From: Bacillota bacterium
GTDB taxonomy: Bacteria > Bacillota > Clostridia > Oscillospirales > Ruminococcaceae
Length of the DNA: 41,989 nucleotides
Reading direction: 5' to 3'
Assembly: GCA_023391005.1 (NCBI GenBank)
Contig: JAEWBS010000132.1
Coordinates: 1 to 41,989 of the forward strand
Part shown: one piece after another, positions 32,992-40,677 of the stretch
Numbering within the stretch: the first letter of the stretch is position 1
How the letters are laid out: each line of letters opens with the position of its first letter
Notes under the pieces: generated by a model
Told to the model about the DNA's origin: nothing
Database searches by the model: none
Seen by the model: the letters and a program-made list of their open reading frames with translations, nothing else
Made by a program: the position numbers and the translations under genes

Positions 32992-34302
32992 TTATATCCG
33001 AATGGCTGTCACCACATTGTCTTCTTCGTCGAACAACAGCTCTTGCGGCGCGTCCAATGCGGTCAAGCCAGCATATTTTCCCGCTTTTACATCCTCATAG
33101 TAAGTCTCCGACAGCATGATCGTATCGATATGCAGGCTGTTGGCGATGTAGACCATGCGCACATTGTCCTTGTCGATGCCGTTGCAGGTGCGGATACAAA
33201 GCTGTATCGCCTCCTTGTCGGTTGCCACCACGCAGGGAATACGCGCCGACGCCAGAACGGTGCTGGTGATACAGTTGGGGTACATTTTTTCCAAATCCAT
33301 TTCGTCAAAGATTTTCTTGGTAATGGCGTTGGAAATGCCGGTGCCGAGGGCGTTGCCATGGGATTCCTTACTGAGATTCAAAAAGCAGGTACGCTGCACC
33401 TTGATGCCGCCGGTCGCATACTCGGTTGAAAAGGTACCGGTGATGTTCGGGTCAGCCCCAGTGCCGCTGTAATTTTTCCCAATTTCATTGACGGCGAGCA
33501 CATCGCATTCGCCGACAATCAGCTTGGGCATATTTTGAAACGCGAATTTCAAAAGCTCCGGCTCACGCTCCATAATCTTTTCCGCAGGTATCGCCTCGAT
33601 GAGGCAGGTCTCGTCATAGGCGTTCTCGATACAGGGAATCGCAAACAGGATCGGGGCCTTCTCGAGAATGACCTTTGCCATCGTCGGGATATTTTTGTGG
33701 ATGATGTTCATGCCGTCACTGTGCACCTGCTCGGCGCCCACCTGTTTTCCCAAACCGATAGCCATCATTTTGCAGGGCCCGCTCTCATAGGGGCCGCGAA
33801 ACGCGTTATGGGGCTTTAGACGACAGGAGACGATAATGCCGTCGGCTTCAGCCGCGTTCTTGTCGATGACGACCCGCCGCCCCAGCTCGGAGTAGCCGAG
33901 CTCGACGACCTCCATGGACGATTTGATGGGGCATCCCATCGAATCCTCGGTGATTCCAAAGCTTTCGAGCACCTCTATCTGGCCCGCCGCATTCGCCCCG
34001 CCGTGGCTGCCCATAGCCGGGACGATGAACGGATGCGCGCCTTGTGCCTTTACAAAATCAACAACCGCCTTGGTGATGATGTCGACATTGCGGATGCCGC
34101 GGCTGCCTGCGGTAATCGCAATGTGCATGCCCGGTTTTATCCGCTGGGATATTTCTGCCTTTGCCATCTCTGAATGAACCGCAGCCGGAATATCTTCCGG
34201 TTCAATAACGGTTCGTGGAAACGCCTGCGCGGCGTGGAACATTTTGGGGATCGGCACGTCTTTTAACAGCTGTGATACCGTGCCGCCTTTTGTAACGCGC
34301 AT
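32992..34302 (-). CDS. LarA-like (lactate racemase N-terminal domain/DUF2088) protein
   Basis: A 436-aa protein starting at ATG 34302 behind AAGGTGG. The first half has the LarA-type core: ITAGSRGIRNVDIITKAVVD and MGSHGGANAAGQ with His100, then CRLKPHNAFRGP (Lys163, His165) and GLGKQVGAEQVHSDG (Lys186, His194). LarA uses a tethered nickel-pincer nucleotide; homologues racemise or epimerise other hydroxy acids. First in a galactarate operon, it may epimerise a hydroxy-dicarboxylate so that GarD can use it. No larB, larC or larE is in the window, so cofactor supply is unproven. Confidence 0.72.
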   Translation of the reverse strand: MRVTKGGTVSQLLKDVPIPKMFHAAQAFPRTVIEPEDIPAAVHSEMAKAEISQRIKPGMHIAITAGSRGIRNVDIITKAVVDFVKAQGAHPFIVPAMGSHGGANAAGQIEVLESFGITEDSMGCPIKSSMEVVELGYSELGRRVVIDKNAAEADGIIVSCRLKPHNAFRGPYESGPCKMMAIGLGKQVGAEQVHSDGMNIIHKNIPTMAKVILEKAPILFAIPCIENAYDETCLIEAIPAEKIMEREPELLKFAFQNMPKLIVGECDVLAVNEIGKNYSGTGADPNITGTFSTEYATGGIKVQRTCFLNLSKESHGNALGTGISNAITKKIFDEMDLEKMYPNCITSTVLASARIPCVVATDKEAIQLCIRTCNGIDKDNVRMVYIANSLHIDTIMLSETYYEDVKAGKYAGLTALDAPQELLFDEEDNVVTAIRI

Positions 34303-34337
34303 TTAAACCACCTTCTCATCTTTCTTGTTTATAAGGT

Positions 34338-34464
34338 CGCGATTTCCTTGATGTGAGAGGTTCTTTCCGGACACGCTGCCAATCTGACCAGCCGCCATGG
34401 GAATCGCTGCTGTTTTTGGGGTACAAACCCCACCTTTTCACGTCCAACACTTTTAAAAATCGCG
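34338..34464 (-). promoter_or_regulatory. Possible structured RNA leader of the galactarate operon
   Basis: In the roughly 185-nt leader, CGCGATTT (34464-34457) pairs with AAATCGCG (34345-34338). Inside that, GTGA/AGGT (34441-34432) pairs with ACCT/TCAC (34361-34353), and next to it GGGGT-TTGT-ACCCC (34431-34418) forms a hairpin. The nesting suggests a folded leader, but I cannot match it to a known riboswitch. Confidence 0.3.
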
Positions 34465-34493
34465 AAATGGCCAATGTTATTTCCCTTAATTTT

Positions 34494-34538
34494 AGTATAT
34501 ATAGGAAATGACTATTTGTAAAAATTCTATTTCTTATA
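34494..34538 (-). promoter_or_regulatory. Promoter of the galactarate operon with overlapping dyad
   Basis: On the minus strand TTTACA and TATACT are 17 bp apart (34522-34494). The dyad TATAGGAAAT (34500-34509) with ATTTCTTATA (34529-34538), nine of ten paired, spans the -35 and is a candidate site for the divergent LysR protein. Confidence 0.55.
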
Positions 34539-34768
34539 CTTCTCTAACAAAAAATTTGAGTTAACGCATGTTACAATCAACTGATTTATTGATTATTTAT
34601 AAATTTTTAGTGTGAAATTAGTGCAATTAAATCAATCGCTGTTGACTTTAAGCCTAGCATTGTGTAAATATGCAAATTTCGTATTTATATATTGTGAAAA
34701 GTGGCACGCTACAGCGCGTAAAAGCGCCCGCGATTTTTCATCATGAGCGCCTTTTCGTCTGAGAAGTG

Positions 34769-34797
34769 TTGAGAAACCAACAAGACTGTCATATAAT
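34769..34797 (+). promoter_or_regulatory. Promoter of the second LysR gene
   Basis: TTGAGA and a perfect TATAAT are 17 bp apart, 55 bp before the start. The AT-rich 34539-34768 shows no other feature. Confidence 0.6.
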
Positions 34798-34851
34798 AAG
34801 TGCATCACTTTTAAAAAAATATGAACTGCGATGCCGCCAGCGAGGTGTAAC

Positions 34852-35763
34852 ATGGACTTAAAGCAGATTGAATATATTGTGCAGATAGCAATGGAAAACA
34901 ATATCACGCGCGCAGCCGAAAAGCTGTTTATGACCCAGCCCGCGTTAAATCAGCAACTTTTGAAATTGGAGAAAGAGCTCGGTACGCCGCTCTTTTACCG
35001 CTCCAGAACCGACTGGCGACCTACCGAGGCCGGAAAAATCTATATTAAAAATGCGCAGGAAATCCTGCGCATCAAAAAAGAAACCTACAATTTTATCCGA
35101 GATATTACAGAAACCAAAAAGGGACAAATTACGGTGGGCTTTACCCCCGGCCGGGGAATCGCGATGTTTACAAACGTCTACCCTGATTTCCACAAAGAAT
35201 TCCCGGAGGTTACGGTCAGCCCGGTGGAACTAAGCGTGCGCCGGCAACAGGAGCTAATTGCCCACGGAGACTTGGATATTGGATTTTTGACAGTATGCGA
35301 AAGCAGCAAGGCAAACTTGAGGTATATTCCTATCTGTGACGAGGAGATTGTTCTTGCGATCCCGATGTCCCACACTCAGGCAAAATATGCAACCAATCCT
35401 TTTACCACTGTGGATATGAATCAGTTTCAGGACGACCCTTTTGTTCTGGCATACAAAGAATCCTCCCTACGCCCATTAATCGACGAAATATTTAAAACAG
35501 CTGGTTACCAGCCAAAGGTTCTGTTTGAGACATCCAGCAACTCGGCAATTGTTACAATGATTCAATCCAACCTTTGCTGCGGCATTCTCCCCTACTATTA
35601 CGTCAAAAACGCTTTAGATAAACTGGCATGCTTCTGTTTGCCGAATTATCCGACATGGAGCCTCGTTGCATGCTATCGCTCAGGCAGTTACTTGAGCCGG
35701 AGCGCACAGCATTTTATCAATCTGGCGACAGAGTTTTGGGCAAAGGAGTTTCCGCCGAGATAA
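34852..35763 (+). CDS. LysR family transcriptional regulator, likely of the galactarate operon
   Basis: A 303-aa regulator starting at ATG 34852 behind GAGGTG; the frame is open further upstream but without a ribosome site. It has the HTH (NNITRAAEKLFMTQPALNQQLLKLE), the typical LYR boundary LFYRSRTDWRPTEAGKIY, and the effector domain ITVGFTPGRGIAMFTNVYPDF. It is divergent from the larA-like/garD operon, which is the natural target. The inducer is probably a hexarate or a pathway intermediate. Confidence 0.9.
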   Translation: MDLKQIEYIVQIAMENNITRAAEKLFMTQPALNQQLLKLEKELGTPLFYRSRTDWRPTEAGKIYIKNAQEILRIKKETYNFIRDITETKKGQITVGFTPGRGIAMFTNVYPDFHKEFPEVTVSPVELSVRRQQELIAHGDLDIGFLTVCESSKANLRYIPICDEEIVLAIPMSHTQAKYATNPFTTVDMNQFQDDPFVLAYKESSLRPLIDEIFKTAGYQPKVLFETSSNSAIVTMIQSNLCCGILPYYYVKNALDKLACFCLPNYPTWSLVACYRSGSYLSRSAQHFINLATEFWAKEFPPR

Positions 35764-35822
35764 GCGGGTACAATTTCTTAAAATTTATAATTAATCTTAC
35801 TACCAATACCACAAACAAAAAA

Positions 35823-35856
35823 AAAACCGCTTAGGAATGTGATTCCCAAGCGGTTT
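35823..35856. terminator. Bidirectional terminator between the LysR gene and tRNA-Ala
   Basis: AACCGCTT and GGAAT arms with AAGCGGTT and ATTCC complements form an approximately 14-bp stem. On the minus strand a run of eleven T follows; on the plus strand TTTTTCTTT follows. Confidence 0.82.
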
Positions 35857-35860
35857 TTCT

Positions 35861-35937
<77 letters not shown>

Positions 35938-36216
35938 ATATTAACTTGCCCTGTCATACCAAGTTTTTAATCTGCTTTTTATCTTGGCGACGTGTTATAT
36001 AATAGCATATTAAAATACAATACGCAATACCTTTTAGCACTTTTTTTAAGTTTTTTTCATTTATTTTAGAAAATGTCGACAGTGCCTGTTTTGGGCTAGT
36101 TTTAACTTGCTCTCACGTGTTCGCAACGGGTGGAATACAAGCACCGCGCCGAGTAATGAATATAACCGCAGCGTTGACAGCGATGTCTTTGCGCCTGTAA
36201 GCCGGATTATAAATTG
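35938..36216. other. Intergenic region without a recognised gene
   Basis: The stretch upstream of tRNA-Ala is AT-rich to about 36060, then of mixed composition. I find no gene, RNA or convincing promoter in it. Confidence 0.5.
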
Positions 36217-36248
36217 AAGGCCGCACAGGTTTAAATCTGTGCGGCCTT
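36217..36248 (-). terminator. Terminator of the betaine transporter operon
   Basis: AAGGCCGCACAG and its complement form a 12-bp stem with an 8-nt loop, 21 bp past the ATPase stop. The following minus strand is TTCAATTT, a modest T-tract. Confidence 0.65.
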
Positions 36249-36269
36249 TGTCAACGCTAAAAGGCAGTC

Positions 36270-37451
36270 TTAGACCAGCGACGAGAGCACGCCCGCCTTG
36301 GTCACGATACCGCGCAGACGATGCTCGGTATCCGTTACGGCAATCGGGTAGATGGCCTCGGCGGCAATGGGCAGAATATCCGCCACAAGCGCATCTTCGG
36401 TGGTGGTTGCGATGTTACTTGCCATCACCTCGCCGACCGAAAGCCCATCGCGCCGGGCGCGAATCGCCTCAGTGATAGTCAGAACCCCTTCGAGACGCAA
36501 GTCGTCGTCGACAACATAAACCGTTGAAAGCGCGTTTTTGCGCATTTCTCGAATCGCATGTTCGGCGCCATCGGCGCGGCGCATCAGGCATGTAGGGGTC
36601 ATCATAATATTTTTGACGGTCAGCACCTTGGTTTTGTCGGCGGCGCCGATAAAATCGCGCACATAATCGTCGGCCGGGTGCGCGCTCATCTGCTCGGGCG
36701 TACCCACCTGAACAATTTTTCCATCGCGCATAATCGCAACGGTGTCGCCAAGCTTAAAGGCCTCGTCAATATCGTGGGTGACAAAAATGACCGTCTTTTT
36801 AAGCTTTCTTTGCAGAGACAGCAACTCGAACTGCATGTCGCGGCGAACGAGCGGATCAAGCGCCGAAAAGGGTTCGTCCATAAGCAGCACCTCGGGGTCG
36901 TTGGCCAACGCGCGTGCAATGCCGACGCGCTGGCGCATGCCGCCCGAAAGCTGGTTGCAGCTTTTATGCTCCCAACCATCCAGACCGACCATCGAAATCA
37001 GGTTCATGGCCTTTTGCTCGCGCTCAGGCTTAGACATACCCTTAACCTCAAGCCCATAGGCGACATTGCCCAGAACGTCGCGGTGATCCATAAGGCCGAA
37101 GGACTGAAACACCATTGAGATCTTGTTGCGCCGCAGTGCCAGCAACTCCTGCTGGTTCATGCCACCCAGATCAACGCCTTCAAACGTGATGCTGCCCGAG
37201 GTCTGCCTGTGCAGCCGGTTGAGGCAGCGCAGCAGCGTCGATTTGCCCGAGCCCGAAAGGCCGATGATGACGAAAATCTCGCCCTTTTTGATATCCAGAT
37301 TGATATCCGACAGCGCCGCAGTCACACCCGTTTTGCGGTAAACCGCATCTTTGTCGGCGCCGGATTCGAGCATGGCAACCGCCTCGGTGCGGTTATTGCC
37401 GTAAAGCTTATAGACATTTTTGATAGAAATAATGTTTTCGGCACTCATCAT
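36270..37451 (-). CDS. opuAA: Glycine betaine/proline betaine ABC transporter ATPase with CBS domains
   Basis: A 393-aa ATPase powering osmoprotectant import. Walker A GLSGSGKS (64-71), Q-loop Gln116, signature LSGGMRQRVG (168-177) and Walker B LLMDEP (189-194) are intact. The N-terminal AVAMLESGADKDAVYRKTG insert is typical of the OpuA/ProV type. Residues from about 275 form two CBS domains, which in OpuA sense ionic strength or bind c-di-AMP. The ATG overlaps the permease stop by four bases behind GGAGGTAAGGA, so it is coupled and last in the operon. Confidence 0.93.
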   Translation of the reverse strand: MMSAENIISIKNVYKLYGNNRTEAVAMLESGADKDAVYRKTGVTAALSDINLDIKKGEIFVIIGLSGSGKSTLLRCLNRLHRQTSGSITFEGVDLGGMNQQELLALRRNKISMVFQSFGLMDHRDVLGNVAYGLEVKGMSKPEREQKAMNLISMVGLDGWEHKSCNQLSGGMRQRVGIARALANDPEVLLMDEPFSALDPLVRRDMQFELLSLQRKLKKTVIFVTHDIDEAFKLGDTVAIMRDGKIVQVGTPEQMSAHPADDYVRDFIGAADKTKVLTVKNIMMTPTCLMRRADGAEHAIREMRKNALSTVYVVDDDLRLEGVLTITEAIRARRDGLSVGEVMASNIATTTEDALVADILPIAAEAIYPIAVTDTEHRLRGIVTKAGVLSSLV

Positions 37452-39313
37452 TCCTTACCTCCTCTCGAAAACCAACCCTGCGTGAGGCGGTCCATCAGCA
37501 CAGCCAGAATAACCACCGCCGTGCCATTGATTAGTCCACGTGAAATTTCGGTTCGGTTAACGGCGATCAGAACCTCGTTACCGATGCCCTGCGCACCAAT
37601 CATCGAGCAGGTAACGACCATCGCCATCGCCATCATCATCGTCTGGTTGATGCCGGTCATGATGGTCGGCAGCGCCTGCGGAATCTGCACCTTGATCAGC
37701 GCCTGCGCGCGAGTGGAGCCAAAGGATTTAGCAGCCTCGACCACCTCGCGGTCAACCTGCCGGATGCCGAGGCTCGTCAGTCTGATAACCGGCACAACCG
37801 CATAAATAACCGTTGCGATAACCGCCGGCGCCGAGCCCATACCAAAGAACAGCACGGCCGGAATTAGATAGACAAAGACCGGCATCGTTTGCATGGTATC
37901 GAGCACAGGGCGGATGATGCGGTTGGCCTGCTCAGAGCCCGAAATCAGCACGCCGATGGGCAAGCCGATCAGCAGCGACAAAATCACGCCTGAGATGACG
38001 ATGGCCAGCGTCTCAAGCATCAGGCTCCACAGGCCGAACATGCCGATCAAAAACAGCATGGCGGCGTAAATAAGCCCTTTGATCCAATTGCCGGATGTCG
38101 CTTTGCCAAGAAAAAGCACCAGCGCGATGAGCAGCCACCAGGGGATCAGATGCAGCACGCTGCGGATAAGGCCCACCGTGGCGGTAAGGCCGGATTTTAT
38201 AGCCTCAAAGGCGACGCTGTGCCGCACTGAAAAGCTGCGGACGGCGCTGTCGATCACCTCGGTGTTGACCGGGATTGTAAACGGGAACTCGAGCAACGGA
38301 TTGACCTTTTTGGCCACACTCTCCATACCGAGCGCCTGCTTCATTTCGGCGGCCTGCTCGGCCGTCAGCCATTCGTCAAGCAGCTCGGGGTGGGTCGTCA
38401 TCATCCAACGGGCGGCGTCTTCGTAGTTAGCCTTTGAATCCTGCATGTAGGCAAGCGCCTCGGATAGCAGAGCGCTGGTCGTGCGGTAGTTCTTCAAAAA
38501 CGCACAAAATGCAGGGTTGTTTTCGGCAAACGCATTGCTGGTGCCGACGGTGACGGTCACCGACGGGCAGGCCGTTTTGCCCTGCAAATACAGCTCCGGA
38601 TCATACGGTTCGTCCTCAAGCAGGACAAAATCATATTTGCCCAAGAGCCAAGTGGGCTCCCAATAATAGGCGACGATCGGCGTACCCCGGTCATAGGCCG
38701 AGATCAGCTCGGCGCTCATGGCGGCGTCGGTGCCGGGTCTGAAGTAATTAAAGTTTGCATCAAGGCCATAGGCCAAATATTTTTTATGCATGATCTCGTC
38801 GACCTCCCAGCCCGGAATGCCGCCATAAACGCGGCCCTTGCTGGGATCTTCGCTATCCTTAAAAACCGACGCATAATTTTTCAGGTCTTTGACGGTGCGC
38901 AAATCGGGCGCGACAGGCGCTATACCACGCGCGGCGTCGCCCTCAATGACATATCGGGGGACATAAAAGCCCTGACCGTTATCGTCAAAATTGACGCCCA
39001 TCTCCTGAAAGCGCCCCGCCTGAAGGTCCTGATTGTACACACTGATATTGTCGGTCCATATTTCCATATGGACATCGATCTCGCCCTTGATGAGCGCCTC
39101 ATGTGCGATGGGCGTACTGCCTGAAACCTCGCTGGTGCTGTCGTAGCCGAACAGGGTGGTGGCGATCAGCCCCGCCGCCGCGTTTTGCAGGCGGATCGAA
39201 TCCCAACCGACGTCGGCAAACGCAATATTTTTCTGTGTGGGCTTTTGGCTACAGCCTGACAAAACAGCCGACGCGCATAACAGGGCCAGCATTGCCGAAA
39301 CAACTCTCTTCAT
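37448..39313 (-). CDS. Glycine betaine transporter: substrate-binding lipoprotein fused to permease
   Basis: A 621-aa fusion starting at ATG 39313 behind AAGGGG. Residues 1-21 are a lipoprotein signal (LSGC, Cys21). Residues 25-345 are an OpuAC-type binding domain rich in tryptophans that could form the betaine cage (Trp37, Trp86, Trp218, Trp222). A linker leads to the permease domain with several membrane helices (about 390-605) and the ATPase-contact EAA loop EVVEAAKSFGSTRAQALIKV (524-543). The binding domain is N-terminal, whereas in Lactococcus OpuABC it is C-terminal, so the order is reversed. It has the upstream BusR-type operator. Confidence 0.9.
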   Translation of the reverse strand: MKRVVSAMLALLCASAVLSGCSQKPTQKNIAFADVGWDSIRLQNAAAGLIATTLFGYDSTSEVSGSTPIAHEALIKGEIDVHMEIWTDNISVYNQDLQAGRFQEMGVNFDDNGQGFYVPRYVIEGDAARGIAPVAPDLRTVKDLKNYASVFKDSEDPSKGRVYGGIPGWEVDEIMHKKYLAYGLDANFNYFRPGTDAAMSAELISAYDRGTPIVAYYWEPTWLLGKYDFVLLEDEPYDPELYLQGKTACPSVTVTVGTSNAFAENNPAFCAFLKNYRTTSALLSEALAYMQDSKANYEDAARWMMTTHPELLDEWLTAEQAAEMKQALGMESVAKKVNPLLEFPFTIPVNTEVIDSAVRSFSVRHSVAFEAIKSGLTATVGLIRSVLHLIPWWLLIALVLFLGKATSGNWIKGLIYAAMLFLIGMFGLWSLMLETLAIVISGVILSLLIGLPIGVLISGSEQANRIIRPVLDTMQTMPVFVYLIPAVLFFGMGSAPAVIATVIYAVVPVIRLTSLGIRQVDREVVEAAKSFGSTRAQALIKVQIPQALPTIMTGINQTMMMAMAMVVTCSMIGAQGIGNEVLIAVNRTEISRGLINGTAVVILAVLMDRLTQGWFSRGGKE

Positions 39314-39337
39314 ACAATTTCCCCTTCCTAATATTAT

Positions 39338-39378
39338 AGTGACAACTTTATTTTAACATGAAGTTGTCACTCAGTCAA
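39338..39378 (-). promoter_or_regulatory. Promoter and BusR-type bipartite operator of the betaine transporter
   Basis: AGTGACAACTT (39338-39348) and its exact complement AAGTTGTCACT (39361-39371) form the operator; the outer AGTGAC and GTCACT blocks are separated by exactly 22 bp. On the minus strand TTGACT (39378-39373) and TAAAAT (39355-39350) are 17 bp apart, so one half-site lies in the spacer and the other just downstream of the -10. A TATAAT 12 bp downstream is an alternative -10. Binding should repress. Confidence 0.8.
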
Positions 39379-39436
39379 TGCTACTATCAAAAATGATAGC
39401 AACAAATTGATGCAGATCGTGACGAAACGACGAATA

Positions 39437-40075
39437 TCAGCTTTTGGGTGGTTTTTTTGCGTTAATGAAGCTTGCAACGCCATCAACATGGGTCACATCA
39501 CAGGCGATGACCAGCAAATCTTGTTTGTTTAACACGGTTTGAGGCGTTGGCGACAGCAGAATTTCAGCGCCGCGGCGCACAGCGACAATCGTCGCGCCCG
39601 TATGCTTTCTGAAATCGAGATGACCAATGCTTTTACCTTCTATAACGGCATCTTCAGCCACCACAAACTCATAGGTGCGCAGGCGGTCGCTGTTGCGGAA
39701 ACGGTCTGAAAGATCGGTGATCTGCTCAATCATGTCGCTGATGCGTTCATCAATCTGCTTACGCTGCGCCATCAAGCGGTTGAGCTCACCCTTGAGCGTC
39801 ATCAGGTCGCGCCGCATCTCATAATGCTCAACATATTCCATCGCCCGTTGCTTTGAGATGACCTGTGAACCGACGTTTTCCTGCACCTCAATGATGCCCA
39901 TGTCCGAAAGCAGCCGCAGCGCGCGCCGGATCGTCTCGGGCGATACCCCGTATTGAGAGCTCATCAGCGAACGCCCTGAGAACCGCTCCTGCTCAGCCAG
40001 CGCGCCCGAAGCAATCTTGGCAGCAATATCGTAAGCCACCTGTAAGTAGATCGGGGGTTTTATTTGAATTTTCAT
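39437..40075 (-). CDS. busR: BusR-like GntR repressor with RCK_C (TrkA-C) domain
   Basis: A 212-aa regulator starting at ATG 40075 after GGGAGAGA. It has a winged HTH (8-75, with SSQYGVSPETIRRALRLL), a long coiled coil (about 78-128) and an RCK_C domain (132-205). This three-part build is that of BusR, which binds c-di-AMP through RCK_C and represses the betaine importer; the coiled coil sets the distance between half-sites. It lies directly upstream of the transporter genes on the same strand, and the predicted operator is in the gap between them. Confidence 0.87.
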   Translation of the reverse strand: MKIQIKPPIYLQVAYDIAAKIASGALAEQERFSGRSLMSSQYGVSPETIRRALRLLSDMGIIEVQENVGSQVISKQRAMEYVEHYEMRRDLMTLKGELNRLMAQRKQIDERISDMIEQITDLSDRFRNSDRLRTYEFVVAEDAVIEGKSIGHLDFRKHTGATIVAVRRGAEILLSPTPQTVLNKQDLLVIACDVTHVDGVASFINAKKPPKS

Positions 40076-40130
40076 GTCTCTCTCCCTGAAAATGATTAAT
40101 CGATATAGGAAGGCTTTATCTTTATAGTTA

Positions 40131-40467
40131 TTATGCTATGAACGTAAGCGAATGGTATAATTTGCGCCACAGGCGGTTGCCGCGTTAAGCGGTGAGCCGT
40201 TGCGCATCTTCCCCGGTATAATAGCCGTTCTACGGCTATTATACCATGAGTGCAAGCAAATAGTACAATTGCGCGCCAAAATGTAACAAGAGCCCCGCTA
40301 AGAAGCAAGCCGTTACATTCTACCGGTTTAATAATTACCCTGCGGCTGTTATGCCATAAGCGTAAGCAAATGGTGTAATTTGCGCACCATAGACGGTCGC
40401 CGCGTTAAGCGGCGAGCCGTTGTGCATCAGCCCGGTATAATAACCGCCTTGCGATATTATACCATTT
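40131..40467. repeat. Tandem array of three about 108-bp palindromic repeats plus a partial fourth
   Basis: Units start at 40131, 40239, 40349 and (partial) 40457, each with TTAT(G/A)CCAT or TTATGCTAT, then AAGC(G/A)AATGGT-like sequence, TTGCGC, and ending in GGT(A/T)TAATA. Units 1 and 3 are very similar; unit 2 is diverged in its middle. Hairpins lie at unit junctions: GGTATAATAGCCG with its exact complement at 40215-40245, and CGCCGC/GCGGCG inside unit 3. No protein is encoded. Confidence 0.8.
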
Positions 40468-40677
40468 AAACATGGCAATTAACAGCGTATGGTCTGTTTA
40501 TGCCGCCAGCATCCTGCGGATTTAAAAGAGGCCCGATGGCTGGGCGCGTGCAACACCGTCGGATTTGAATGGCCGAGCGGCGGCCTTTCGCGCGCATAGG
40601 GACTATATCCTATGTCAAAACGGTGCGAAGGCGCATATATTATAGTGGGCTACAGCCTAATGAAAGGAGGATATGGT
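40468..40677 (+). promoter_or_regulatory. Upstream region of the final gene with a sporulation-type -10 candidate
   Basis: CATATATTA at 40634-40642 fits the CATAnnnTA -10 of the mother-cell sigma factors E/K, 36 bp before the start, but no good -35 is seen at the right distance. A TAATGAAAGGAGG ribosome site follows. This is suggestive only. Confidence 0.25.

Noticed and set aside
40096..40308. 70-codon minus-strand frame in the repeat region
   Set aside because: It lies within the tandem noncoding repeats and is interrupted in the equivalent position of other units.
40131..40467. CRISPR array
   Set aside because: The period is about 108 bp with no short invariant repeat alternating with unique spacers, and no cas gene is nearby.
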